From Epiperipatus broadwayi (Eukaryota; Onychophora; Udeonychophora; Euonychophora; Peripatidae): DNA of 64,000 bases. Positions 1 through 13,139 of the stretch are shown piece after piece. Under the pieces are notes generated by a model. It saw only the letters and a program-made list of their open reading frames with translations. It was not told where the DNA came from and made no database searches. Both the position numbers and the translations under genes were made by a program. The stretch spans positions 4,880,751 through 4,944,750 of the forward strand of contig JAQFVV010012477.1 of NCBI GenBank assembly GCA_028023455.1, written 5' to 3'. The first letter of the stretch is position 1; each line of letters begins with the position of its first letter.

Positions 1-1765
1 ATATATATATATTAAAATATTTTTTTAAAAAATAAATCGCGTAACCAATTTCACTTTAATTTTATTTTCTATTTTCGTTTTTAAAAGTTAATTATTCATT
101 TTAATACTAAATAAAAAGAAAGTTAATGATTATGAATTTTATCATAATTATATGGCTACAATAAACGTGATATATATATATACTTTCCGAAACCGAGAAT
201 ACAATATTTTATGAGGGCCTTACCTATCTTAGACAGCAGACAAAAATAGAAAAGATTTTAAAATAGCCTATTGCATTGCAATTTTCAGCCTAATATCTTC
301 CACAGAAAAACTCTGAACTAACCAGATTTATCAGCATATAAGTGATAAATGTTTAATATATCTGTCATTGTTTTGCACTCTAGATAAGGAATGACAGATA
401 TTTATTTATTATCAAATAATAAGTGCCGAGTTTGATTGGCTAAGGGCTGCCTGAAGAATAAATCATAAACGTGATTAGAATTTGAAGATATTTTAAACTT
501 TATTGAACCACGATTCTATCATGACAATCACAACCACAAGATCTTGTTAACTAGTCTGTTAAATAAACATTTATGTCAAAAAGAAAAATATAAACTAAAA
601 TCACATTTTAAAGTGCATTTGCATGTATTCAGTACTTTATAAATTAAAATCTTAATCATTTGAAATTTTCAAAATCTGAGCCTCCAAATAACATTTCATG
701 TATTAATCTTAAATATGATTGATTATGATTAATTTTTTTTAAAAATATTTATTATGGTTTAGTGCAAAATGTATCATACTTATGACCTGCAGCTTAAATC
801 CTAAGGGAATAGTTTGGGTGAAACTGAGGATTTTCCAAACATGCTCAGGATTTGTGAGAAAAATATTTCATAATCAAAAAGTTTTATTTTTTTAACAGTC
901 ATTGGATATCTAGATATTATAATCCTTGAGCTAAGACAGAACAGGGTAATGTGAATTAGTTAAAAGAATGCAATGTACTAACTATAAAGGAAATTATAAT
1001 AGTTAAGCGACTAATTGTGCCAGAGGTGATTGAGATGTCTAAAATATGTAGCATGCTTTGGGTAATTCCTACTTTATTTTTACTGCTTATTGAAGCTAAT
1101 AAAGTCTTCTTAAAGTTATATCCACTTCCCGAGTTGTGAATATCTTGATTGCTTTTTATGGAGAAGGATAAACTTTGATTTTTAGACCAATACAGATTTT
1201 AACAAATGGCTATTGCATTTAATAAGATTAGAGATAATATTTTTCAAACAATAATTTAAGTATTGCAATTAAATTAGTTGAATATAAGCATATCATTTTT
1301 CCCAATTTATTGTTTATGGGCTATATATAAAATTTATCTTTGGATATAAAGGCACTGGGGGAAAATGTTTATTTATGAATATTTTATAAAATTTTAAAGA
1401 TAAGATTGCAAGATAGAAAGTCCCATTGATAATGTTTTTTAAGTTGCTGAATGTGATGCTATTGAATAGACTATGTGGGTAGTACATATAAATTGAGGGT
1501 AACAGACTTTCTAAAATGTTGTTCATGATAAATATTAACATGGTTTTTGTGGTTGAGACTGGTGACATTTATTATATGAAGATTATTTTTTTGGCTCACA
1601 TTATGAGGATTTTTTCAAGGAACTCTTAGATATCTAAAACAGATTTGCGACAGAATTAAAGGAAATGAAATGTACGTGCAGTGGAACTTAGAACTTCCCT
1701 AATGATGATGATACAGCATTGATTTATTGCAGTGTTAGGTAACTTAGGTCTTTCAAAAAATAATA
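1..1765. other. AT-rich DNA, no gene seen
   Basis: Low-complexity AT-rich sequence with short poly-A, poly-T and TA tracts. All open frames are short and of biased composition. I see no recognisable domain, splice-flanked exon or terminal repeat here. Confidence 0.6.
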
Positions 1766-2085
1766 TTCATTATAATAACTGAAACACAGGCTTGTTATAT
1801 ACCTGTGGCTATATATATGTAATATAGGAGTGGATTGAAGCCTGTCCATTAAACTATGAAGATAGTCTATCTTAATATCTATCTGAGCACTTATACTATA
1901 TATGTGTGTAAAGATGATAGTCTGGACCAACTGATGATTGCTGGTTTAGCATGAAATACGTATATTGGTGATTATTTATCTTTTCAGCATATATGTGTTT
2001 AGGTGTATCAGTGTTATTAGATAGAGTGGAGAGAGCTGGGTGGTGTGAAAGTCTGTGCTCCTATACCCAATATTCATTATAGAAA
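1766..2085 (+). repeat. Hammerhead-bearing repeat, family A copy 1
   Basis: This segment is repeated, in part almost identically, at 50262-50704. Shared blocks include the left part with GCTTGTTATATACCTGT, the block with TCTGGACCAACTGATGAT, and the right part with GTGTTTAGGTGTATCAGTG. More diverged relatives lie near 37.5, 47.8, 50.9, 55.4, 57.0 and 57.2 kb. The unit has no coding capacity. Its centre folds as a hammerhead ribozyme (separate entry). I infer a small non-autonomous retroelement; the exact ends of this copy are uncertain. Confidence 0.75.
1926..1969 (+). ncRNA. Hammerhead ribozyme motif, copy A1 (core intact)
   Basis: Read 5' to 3': stem I strand ACCAA (1926-1930), core CTGATGA (1931-1937), stem II of four pairs (TGCT/AGCA) with a GGTTT loop, GAA (1953-1955), then stem III ATAC/GTAT (1956-1963) with no loop. 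Next come the expected unpaired cleavage-site base A1964 and the returning stem I strand TTGGT (1965-1969). Every core position matches the hammerhead consensus, including the A15.1-U16.1 pair. The closing pair of stem II is a T-T mismatch. Cleavage would be expected after 1964. Very short stem III is typical of retroelement hammerheads; activity is inferred, not shown. Confidence 0.75.
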
Positions 2086-2582
2086 TTAAAAGACAAAGTC
2101 ACAAAAATGTCTAAAAAAAAAATATAAGAACGTGTTTAAGATGTACACTGAAATAATTATAAGGATTGGTTTGCCTAGTTATCATAAAATTCATCTTTAA
2201 TTTTTTATTATATTTTTCTTTCATTGTGAGTTAGAAAGATTGTACATTTTTAGAAGCTCATGTTAATGAATGATTGCATTACATATATCTTTTTTAATAA
2301 AATAAAATAAATTAAACACAAATAGAATTAAAATGTGTACAAGGTTTTTTTTTTTTAAATTTTTTTTAATTATTTTTAAAAGTTATCAGCATAAATAACA
2401 ATGATGCTTTTGCTACTGGTTTAATGCGATTCCTTGTATATTATATAAAAATTGTGATAAACAATAATGAGACGTCTGTTTAGATCAATTTCCAGTGGAA
2501 GAATGTACAAAAAAATCCCACTCAGTTTGGTCAATTGGATGAAATTGTGTGCTTAACGTTTAGTGCGAGATTGTCACATAAT

Positions 2583-2584
2583 AT

Positions 2585-2644
<60 letters not shown>

Positions 2645-2664
2645 TATTATTATTATTATTATTA
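2583..2664. repeat. (TAA)n / (ATT)n microsatellite
   Basis: About 80 bases of AAT/TAA triplets switch to ATT triplets at the right end, so the tract can fold back on itself. A poly-isoleucine reading frame across it is an artefact of the repeat. Confidence 0.95.
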
Positions 2665-5479
2665 ATCATCAATTATCCCAAAACAAAAAATATGTAGCAA
2701 ACATTATTACCAAATATTTTTTAAGATTATTTTATATCTTTCTACAATATTTTAGTTTTTAGTTGAAGATTATCATTTTTGTTCTTGCTTTATTGCTTCA
2801 TATTCTACTATACACTATTTTTTTGGAATATCTGCAATCATAGAAGTGTTATTAATCTAATATTTTTTTTATTGGTTTTTTATCACGCTGATAAATTTTA
2901 ATTATTTATTTTCGATATACATATATCATATGATTAAAAATTGAAGGAAACAGATTGAAAGACTTTTATATTTATTGTCTACCATTCTAGCACTATATTA
3001 AAATATAGAGAATCTTTTAAAAATTTTTTTACACCTATAATAAATACACAATAATAATCTAATATCATTAAATAACTATCTAATAATTAATGAAAAATTA
3101 TGTTATCTCTATGATATGTAGAATCAAATTGGTCACCCAGTCACAAAAGTCACTAGGTATTTGAAAAATTATCTATGAATTCATACCCAAGAGTTTTAGG
3201 ATATTTGAGAAGTTTAATTCATCTTTGATAGATTCTAGGCAGAGTTATAGGCAGTCTAAAATTTCAGAGGGTAATTTGAATATATAAATAACAGCTTTGA
3301 TTTCATTCTGTATTGTATGACTAATTATCATATATACATAAGTAATCTCTTAAGTTGTAGTTTAAAGATTTTAATATAATCTTGTTTTGTCGAGGAACTA
3401 ATGATGCAGTAGAATTGAAAAAGAGAAGAACTATGGATTTATTTATTTTGCTCCATCCTATACAAATTTGAAATACCATCTAATTTAAGCAGGAATCAGA
3501 CCAAAATTTCTTGGACTAAAATTTGAAATCAATTGATCTAAATTATAAATAAGATTGTAAACCCTATTTACATTTAATTCTAAAATTGAAATATAATTAT
3601 AGTTAAATTTTGAAACTGTAGTAATATCTTTCTCTAACCATTTTAGAATATTAATATAATCAGTGGTTTCTTAATTTCAATGAAACTAGAATTTGACAAT
3701 AAATTTCTACATGATTTGATTGATTTCTGAAAATAAATACTGATATGTACTTTATATATTTTACTCTTTACAATTGGTACAGATAGTTAGGTAGGGTTGG
3801 ATAAGTAGCTATATGAAAAAAAAAGATTATTTTTTAACATAAAATTTAAATGTTATAGATAGTAAGAATTCAAACTCAGTAGATAGGAGCTTATAAAATA
3901 TATTAGATAGTTTGAAATCATTGTAAGATGAATTAAATATAAATTGATACAATAAATTATCTAAAATATAGTATTAATTTTAATTTATTATGTTTAAAAT
4001 ATACTATAATGGTAGAATAGCTTAATTATAGCAGTAAATATTTTATATTATATGTTTAAGATAATTATTTTGTCTAAAACATTGTTTAAAAGATAAGTTA
4101 ATTTAATATTAGTTTAAAGGGTGCTGAAAGTATCACATGATTAGAGGAGATTCTGCAAATATGTGTAACTTTTACAAAATTAGGGAAGAAAACTTTTGTT
4201 TTTTGTTAACAAAATTTGATACACAATAAAGTTTAGCAAATATTTAATCTAGAGATAATATTGGAAAAGTAATATTTAAAATCATTATTATTTTATTTAG
4301 GTATAGTATTTTATTTTTTAAATCAATTTCAGGTTATTTAAATATTAAAAATTGTTTTAATAAGGATATTTAATTTTTTAGATAAAAATATTCAATATTT
4401 AAGGTATTAAATAATTTGATAATATTCAATATTGATGACTCATAGTTTTAGAACTTAATTTTAAAAATCATATTTATGTACTTATGTACATTAGCAGATT
4501 TGTACAAACAGTATTGACCAATGAAATCATCGAATTAAGAGCCAAAAAAAAGAAAGGTTGAAGCCAGTCTAGACAGATTTTCATAGATTCTTAGTGATTT
4601 ACAAGTTTGGATTAAGACAAATTTACTTTGAAATTTATATATATATTGTGACAGTAGTAATTTCTTTTAAATTATTATAATTTTACTTAACAGTGTTTTT
4701 GAAAAATATAATTGGAACAATTACTTAAATAATGATTCACTAAACACCAAAGTTCCCTGTCAGTTTGTCTACTTGAAACTTGGCTTATGACCTCTATAAT
4801 TCTGTAAAACACCATAATAGTTACTTAAATATTGAAACAATGAATATAAAATTCTAAGAAAAATACTGCAACAAAACCAGAGAGCATTTATGTAAGAACT
4901 TTGTAATTTTTATTAATAGTATGTCTGGAGTGAGTGACCATTTATTTGAAAGAACTATCATATTAGAATGAAGCTAATTTATTAAGAGGAACCAAATGTT
5001 TATTAAAAATTATTATCATAGTCTTAAATTTGAAAAAAAAAAGGAAATTAAGACTCTGCATCTAAGTTTAAAACTGAATTTAAAATGTATTATGGAATGA
5101 TAAATGCCTGTTTTATTTTATAATTGATAGTAATAATTTATATTTGATTTGTCTTTAAAGTAATTAAAATTGCCTTAGTTTTAAGAATGATGTATTTAAA
5201 AACAAATTGATGAAGATGACTTTTGAATGTCTTTTATTCTTTTAAAAGGATTTGTTATTGATTAAATTAATAAATAAATTATATTTTAAAATAATTTATC
5301 TGGAAATAATGAACTGTAATATATCTTTTTAAAGATTAAAATTATATCAGTTAATATATGTTTTGAATGATATAGCTGTTTTCATCTGAAAATAAAAAAA
5401 ATATCTAGTGAAAAGATACATGTTTAAAAGAATAAGAATTGTAAATCATTTAAAAATGAAATATTTAATTTAATTCATA
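2665..5479. other. AT-rich DNA, no gene seen
   Basis: I find no open frame with recognisable protein features, no terminal inverted repeats and no RNA gene. The sequence is dominated by AT-rich low-complexity tracts. Confidence 0.55.
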
Positions 5480-5487
5480 AACTATAC

Positions 5488-6004
5488 TACTGTTCTTTAA
5501 CCCTTGGTCCGTGGCCCAATGCCAGGCTGCGGAACTTTTCTGCAGGTCCGCGTGCTAGACAGGTAGTAAAAAGTTTGTAATAATAAATAATAAGAGTTTA
5601 AACTTTTAATTAATATAGCCAATTTTTATTTATCTCATTTTTACCCGATTAAAAAAAAAAAGAAAACAGAACGAAAACAAAATCTAATCAATCATTCATA
5701 AATTAATTTCTTTTTCTAGTTATCACAGATGTTTATGGGGGGGGGGGTAGAATTAAATTTTTTATTACTTTTCTAAAAAAAAAAAAAAAAGTTTTTTATT
5801 ATATAAACTCCATATATATATATACTTTATCTTATATATTTAACATTGTTGTTTTGATCAGTTATAACAATTATGCTTATCTTTAAGAAAATTTATGTAT
5901 AGACTTCTGCCGGTCTGAGAAATCTTATCCTTATTTTTTCTGGTCCGTGGAACCTTATCCTTATTTTTACCGGTCTGCAGGTGTGAAAAGGTTGAAGACC
6001 ACTG
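5488..6004. mobile_element. Non-autonomous hAT-type DNA transposon (517 bp)
   Basis: Flanked by a perfect 8-bp target duplication AACTATAC (5480-5487 and 6005-6012), the duplication size made by hAT transposases. The ends are imperfect inverted repeats: the left begins TACTGTTCTTTAACC and the right, reversed, CAGTGGTCTTCAACC. Subterminal motifs with GGTCCGTGG and GGTCCGTGGAACC recur on both sides, as in hAT ends. The interior is AT-rich and non-coding, with G and A homopolymers. It must have been mobilised in trans. Confidence 0.85.
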
Positions 6005-6012
6005 AACTATAC

Positions 6013-7334
6013 AACTGCTGATAAATGTATTAAATAAACAATTTATATTATATAATGTTTGCTACTAATATTTTTGACTGTTGGAAAATGCAAATATTGC
6101 TTATATTATATTTACTGCAAAATATCTGTTTTACACACGTACATAAGAAAATAATTCATAAAATGGATTTTGAACTATTATTCTACAAAGATATAAAATG
6201 CTTGGATAAAAGTGTTCAGAAATGACAGAAATAAACATTTTATCTTACAGGATGGTTAATATTCTTCTTGGATTTTATTATTTGTATATTTCTTCAAATG
6301 GTGCAGAAATATGATTTGTGCATGAAGCTGCCCAACCATAACTAGACAGCAGTGCAAAATTCCTGACAAGTAAATTTCTGACAAGCAATTCAACTTATGA
6401 GCAGGAGGAAAAAATATTTTTGTAACTTTACAACTTTATTATCATTATTATTTTTTTAGTATTAAGTCTAACATTAATATTTAAAATATTACAATTTTTT
6501 ATTTTAAAACTAACTTGTTATTATATTTCAAATTTAATTGTAAAATAGATTAATTTATTATTATGTTTTAAAAAAACAAATGGCATTCAGAAAGTAATTT
6601 TCCGAACAAGGCAAATTTCTATTGTAATTGTTTTTTTTAATGTATGGTTCACAAAACCAATCACCATGAATGATCTTAGCAATATAATGAGATCACTGAT
6701 AATTTTTTTATTGTTTTTTAGATTACATTTTGCTTAATAATTTTGTTTTTTTTATTTAAGAAAATATATATCCTAATTAATATTTTAAGATTAATATTTC
6801 ACATTGCTTGAATTTAATATTAAACAGTGGAATGAACGGTTGATAAAATCATCATTGTGTGTATTTTTATGAAAGAATTGATAAATGCAAATGAATGTTT
6901 AAAAACAACCAAGGATATTTTAAATTTTTATTTTAATGTGAATGTTTGAATATATGTATATTATATAACATCATTAAATTATTAATATGTTATTTTTATG
7001 AATGTTATCTGTTGAAATACAGAAAAAGACATAATATTAATCTGGAAATTATATCACAACAAATAAATAAAATATATAGTACTGATGTATGTTTATCAAG
7101 ATCATTTGTGCATGAAAACTTTTAAAAAAGCCATCTTGACATGAACTTAAATCTTTGTTGGTTCTTTAATATTGTTTTGGAAGTTATTTTAGAATGCTGT
7201 TTGTATGTTTTATGATGTTGTGTGAGTTATTCAGTGTGGAAAATATAGGATAGTGGTGGGAGAGTAATATTCATATGAAATACTAGGTGTTAGGGATATA
7301 CTGAAAACTTGTATGTGAATTATAGTTCCATAAC
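6013..7334. other. AT-rich DNA, no gene seen
   Basis: No coding signature, terminal repeat or structured RNA was recognised in this stretch. Confidence 0.55.
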
Positions 7335-9010
7335 GGTATAAGCCTGAAATCTGGGCACGGCCGTTTGGGGCATTGTTTAGTGTTCAAACATATAAAAATG
7401 CCATTTTGGTGGCCATGGCCTTACAGGCTAATACAACATTTTACATATTGTATTAACCCATTGAGCTAGACCGCTTTACATGACATTGCACAAAAATATT
7501 ATGGCCTGTTTAGTGCTTCGAAGCTATTTATGCATATTCATTCTATTCATAGCTGTTACAATATCGCTTGAGAGTGTTTAAATTTCAAGGTGGTAAGACT
7601 TTTTCAAATTTCCGTACTAGAGTAATGTCATTTCGATTTAAAAAATGTTATTAATTATTAATAATTGTCATATGGTCACCACCCTTCTTGAAAAAAAGGT
7701 TAATATGTAAAAAATTGGCAAAGTGTATGTTCGAACAGGCTTCTACAAAGCTCACATGCTAAGTCACATTTCAGCATGGGGGGGGGATATTCAAGACCAC
7801 TAAAAGGTCTGAGATGAATGTGCAATTTTGAAACTTTTCTTCAGAATTGCCGATTACAGAAAGTGTGTGAGATTGTATTTTTTTTTGTCAGGCACATGTA
7901 ATGTCCCCTTTTTATTACAGTAATAAAATCGAATAAATAATTGTAAAAAGTCCAAAGTTTGTGTCCTTTTTTTTTTTATTTCATTAGAAATTAACAAGTA
8001 TTTGGATTCAATTTTTTGCAGCGAGGTTAAAATAAATGACGACTTTGGTTGACTTTTTGTTAAGAATAACAAATTATGAAATACCCCCCACCCCCACAAG
8101 CAGTTTATTGTAGAAGGCTAAAAAAAAAAGGTAATTTGAATGAAATAGAAATCAAAGTAAAAAGTGAGAAAAAGTTGTTTAAAAAAAAGAAAAAGTTAAA
8201 TTCTTGACTTTTTGGTTACAATTCTTTTTCTGAGTGTGTGGGGGTGGGTATTTGAAAACAATTTTTTATTCGGCAAAACACAAAAGTAAATTTTGATTTA
8301 ATATTAAGAAAAACAATTACGTCAAACAAAAAGAAATCAAAATTCGAAACAAGTCCCAAAATTGATTCCCTTATTTCAGCACTGTTAAAATAATTGACTA
8401 TTTTTGTTGCCCTTTTGTTAATAATAACAGTATGAATCCCCCCCCCCCACCTCGCTCAAAAAGCTGTTTCTTGTAGTAGGTCCCCCCCCCCAAAAAAAAA
8501 GGCTAATTCAAACATAATATAAATCAAAGTGAAAACAAGTTGTGTTTTTTAAAAAAAAGTAAAATTAATAATAATAAGAAAAACCATTTGGTCAAGCCAA
8601 AAAAAAAAAAGAAAGGTAAAATTAAGTTTTAAACAAGTTGCAAATAATTGTATTCTATTTTTTTGGCAATGGGATTCAAACAAATTTTTTGACATCGAGA
8701 AACAGTCGAATTTTTCAAACGATAAAAAGAAAAAAAATACAATTAGTAAAATTTGTTGAAAAAATGTCAGTCAGGTTCCAAAAAACCCACAAAAAGTAAT
8801 GAAAATGAATATCAGAATTTGTTTAATAATAAAGAAATCATGTTCTAAATGAAATAAAAATTATTCATTTAATCAATATTAGAAAAAAAAAAAAAAAAAT
8901 TTGTTGCCTAAAAAAAGAAAAAGTTGCGGCGGCCCGGTAACATTATATTTCATTGATTTTGTCTAGCATCAACGCTCCAAGTGGCTTTGCCCAGATTTCA
9001 GGCTTTTACC
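7335..9010. mobile_element. Terminal-inverted-repeat element, 1.7 kb, non-coding
   Basis: The two ends are inverted repeats of about 41 bp with roughly 34 matches: left starts GGTATAAGCCTGAAATCTGG and right, reversed, GGTAAAAGCCTGAAATCTGG. The interior has no transposase. It contains two related blocks of about 400 bp (around 7930-8300 and 8330-8660), each with a C-rich run near CCCCCACC followed by AAAAGGTAA or AAAAGGCTAA. Flanks read CCATAAC and CCATATT, possibly a worn 7-bp target duplication. The superfamily is undetermined. Confidence 0.75.
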
Positions 9011-11458
9011 CCATATTTTAAAGTTATTAAAATATACAGATAACATAGGACTGTATATCTCTTTCCATGGACAATTGCATTTCCTTATCATCAATAAGTT
9101 CTATAGTAGAGTCATGATTTGAATCATAGGTGTCCGATGAATATGGACCTATTATTATTATGATTTGTACTGCATCCATGATGACATTATCTTACTCTTT
9201 TGAATCATTCTGGCTATTATTTTATATCTAAACTTTAATCACTATCTATCACCACAGGTATCATTGTAGAAGATAATTTAAAAAGTTGGTAAAGTAATGA
9301 TTAAACCATTTGACATTGGTAATTTTGTGAAAGGGCAAGATGCATATAGAAATTTTTTTCAAATGATGTTGAGATGTTTGATGATTGTCATAGTATATAA
9401 CATAAGAGAGGAATAATTGATACTGTTACAAATATTAGAGATCATGTAGCTCAAACAGATGCATATTCAAATCGGAATGAAAGTGAGAATAGTGGAAATG
9501 ATTTTTGGATAATATGATGAATGTAGAAGTATAAAAATAAAAGTAATGCAAACATCAAGCAATAAAATTTATGGGCAGTTTTTTAAATTTTATTATAAAT
9601 AATTCAAACCTATTTATGATACAAAAATTTATAAAATTACTTCTTAAATATTTTTGCATAATAGTTATTTTATTTTATTTTATTTTTTGCATATAGGGAA
9701 ATATTCATATTTTTATTTTAAAATTTCCTGATTTCAAATATCAGGATCTTACTTTGCCAAACTGCAAAGAAAGTGTTTTAATAATTTTTCTTTTAATATT
9801 TTATTTGGATTTTAAGAAGTATATTTTAAAATATAAACTTATATTGATGTGTTTACATCATAAGAAATATATATATATTTAGAAATTGGGGAATTTATTG
9901 TAACTGTTCCCAATACAAATAATAGAATACTATTTTACTGAATGAAGATCACATATTATTATTACTGTTGTAAGTTTCATTTTATTTTATGTGAAATGGC
10001 CTAAATGAAGACTATTTTTATTTTATTTCTTGTATTTATTTGGCGAGATTTACTGTAAATATATACATATGTTAAATAATGTTAATTCTTATTTTACTTT
10101 TGTAAATTTTTTTTTTAATATTATGTTATAAATTTATTGTTAATTTGTAAATAAATTTGCTGTTTTTTTTTAAACTTATCTTAGTCATATTGTGATTTAT
10201 CTGCATGTTGCTTACTTGATTTTTTTATTCTACATGCATGATCCACAGAAATTAATAATTTGAAAAAAAAAAAGATTACTTAAATATTATTTATTTCTAT
10301 TATATTTGATTGATTAACAAAGTATATTATTATTATCATCATCATCATCATCATCATCATCATAAAACATATGATTTTAAAACTGATACAACACCAATGA
10401 GATGTATACTTGAAATTTCCACAATATTAAAATACATTATACTTTTAAGAATGCCACATTAAACACAGAAAGATTGTACAATGTTTATTTTAAATCTTAT
10501 TATACTATTTATGTTTAATTCCTAAACTTTAATCATTAAATAGATTTAATGTTGAGAGTCATTAAGTTATGTGATTACTTATTGTTGTTATTAGTTTGTA
10601 AAAGTAGTTAGGTATCATGTAAAATCCATCATCAGATTTAACTACAGATTGCTAATTAATTATTTCATTTCGTTAGAAATGAACCTGAAATTATTATTAT
10701 TATTATTATTTTGGAGAATTGTAAATTTCTTATTGAAAAATGATGAGTAAAGTTATTAGTTAATATTTTATTAAAGGAATATTAAGTAATTTATTGTTAT
10801 TTCTGTTATAAATTTATAAATCATATTTTAAGGTTATTATATGTGTGTTTTAAACATGATATTATTGCATTGGTGGGGTAATATTCTTATGCCATTGGTA
10901 ATGTATCTTTTGGGATGTATCTTCAATATTTAAGCCAGTGTACCTTACTGAACGTCTCATGTTAAGAGTTTTTATAGTTATATTTGTTATTTTGTTAAAA
11001 CCTTATTTGTTTACAATTTTGATCTAGTTATAAATTGAATTTATTATTGGAATGAATAGAGGGAGTATTTTAGTTGGAATCCTAATTATTTATTATGAAT
11101 TTAAGTATTATAGTATTTTATTTAATAGGTTTTATTACATATAATCTATTAAATTTCCTATATTTAATTATTGAAAGACATTATTTAATTAGATATTGTA
11201 TCTTAGTAATGTATCCTGAGCTAGTCCCAACAATATTATTTTATCTTTCAAAAGTAACCTTTATTAGTAAAAGGATTACAAAAATTTTGGGTACACTTAC
11301 CCCTTGAGAATTACAAAGTGTTTAATGTGACAAACAAGGTAAAACAATTATTGATTATATAAAGTAAATATGCTTGATAATAATTATGTCCATTAAAGAG
11401 TTGCTATAATGTTGCTATTAATGTGTATCTGAACATGAGTATCTATATAAGGATATAC
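9011..11458. other. AT-rich DNA, no gene seen
   Basis: Mostly low-complexity sequence. A weak run of acidic codons on the minus strand near 9060-9200 is too short and undiagnostic to call. A 70-residue plus-strand frame at 11095-11307 is hydrophobic, AT-driven and without supporting context. Confidence 0.5.
10335..10363. repeat. (ATC)n microsatellite
   Basis: About nine consecutive ATC triplets following several ATT triplets. Confidence 0.95.
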
Positions 11459-11469
11459 ATGGCCCAGCT

Positions 11470-12790
11470 ACTAAGAAGCTATCCATCACCCAATGATCCC
11501 ACCACCCCTGGGGCCCCGAAGCAAAGACACAAATGCTTTAGCTAAATAGATGGAAAAGTCCAGCATTGCACCAACCACCACAACAGGCAGCGAGGTCCAA
11601 GGCTCAAGTCCATTGAATAATAAATTCTTGACCTGCAGCTGAGCCATGTCAAGACCATTCCAGATGCCCCTGTCTCCCAATCAACAGTCCAAATGTGCAG
11701 GGACCACATTTGGTCTACCTGCTCAGAATTGGAAAGCCAATTATGAAAAACACATATTGCACACAAATCTGCACTGTCTAAAACCAACCTATCAAGGGGG
11801 CTCAGCAGCCAACCAGAGCAGGAATGGTGCTGAGACTTTGACCAGGTACCCTCCCAGCAGGTTATTGCAGCAAAGCCTCCATCAAAGTTACAAAATTTGG
11901 AGGTGGCCCAAATCAGACCAACCACCTTACAAACTCTCTAATTTTAAAGTTAACCAAAGAAAAAAATGATTAACTCAAATCAACATTGCCATAATAAACA
12001 AGCCATCAGAGGGTTGAAACAGCCTCCAAAGTCTGCTTCATTGTTGTTAACTCTTGATACGTGTCATATATTCTAAATACTAGTTCAACTCATCCGACTG
12101 CAAGGTTCTCCAGGGATTATGATCTAGCTTATATATTTCCATTTGGTTATTCCAATTATGAACAGTGATTAGCATTGTAGGATTCTTGCTTATTGTTTGG
12201 TTGTACAGTAGAGCTGAATGGCAGCAACCTGTTATAGTAACTAGTTTTTGTAACCATGTTGTGGACTTGGTTGTAGTAGGATCCCAACTGGGACTCTTGT
12301 ATTGATCCTATTTGAATTCTGCTTATGTTAATTGAAATCTAGGTTTTGATTAGTAGTCAAGGTTTCAATTGTATAGTGTAAAAGTTTGTAATCTTTGGAT
12401 TATTCCTAATCATTGTTGGATTAAAAGAGTTGAGTGAATTGCAGCTTCAATATCTTTGTTTGGGTCTATACCATCATTTGAACTTGTTTTTATCTTTAAA
12501 TCATTGTTTTTTGGCTCAGGAAACACTTCGTTCTAATTCTGTGTCAATTTGAAAATTTTCTATTCTTTTTGTGGTGCCCCAATCGCACTGAAAGTGGCCC
12601 AGTAACTTTGATCTAATCATCAGAAAAAAATAATTCTTGTGCAGCGAGATGGCTTAAAACATAATCTATAATGTTTGATTCTAAAATTGAGATCCAATTC
12701 ATATTTAAAATAATTTCCCCCTCCTGCATTGTTCTACCGCATTCAGCCACGATGATATCGTAACTTTTTTCTTATGAACGAATTAATGCT
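11470..12790 (-). pseudogene. Decayed coding element of unknown type, GC-richer than surroundings
   Basis: About 500 bp at 11470-11970 is markedly richer in G and C than the rest of the window. It carries overlapping open frames on the minus strand (up to 127 residues, 11542-11925) and one on the plus strand (107 residues). Further upstream on the minus strand, 12640-12775 has a stop-free stretch reading VAECGRTMQEG and SHLAAQELFF, and shorter protein-like patches lie between, separated by stops. I could not match any of this to a family. A broken transposon gene is the simplest explanation; a fragment of host sequence cannot be excluded. Confidence 0.35.
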
Positions 12791-13139
12791 GGGATTTTTT
12801 TTTTTAATTTCCATAGGTTTATGATTACTTTTGTGTCTAGTTTGTTTCTTGGTCTATTTCCTGTTTTGTTTGCAGCTGTAGAATCTTGCTATATCTGATG
12901 CTATTGTGAAATTCTTGAGACTATTTTTCTTAAGTTTTTTTTTTTTTTTTCCCAACGTTTTCAATAAAATTTGACCCGCCAACTATATCTCAATTAATCC
13001 TATCATTAAGCTTAGGATTTCTAGTAACTTTTATTTATTTATTTATTTGGTTTCATTTTAAAATCTTTTTCCTTAATTTTATTCTTGCTCAAATGATTCT
13101 AAGATTTCCTTGTACTGGCTTTAAACAGTATTATTTTAA

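Noticed and set aside
2535-2762. Poly-isoleucine open frame
   Set aside because: It is simply the translation of the TAA/ATT microsatellite.
9060-9200. Acidic minus-strand peptide as a host exon
   Set aside because: No convincing splice sites and no recognised motif.
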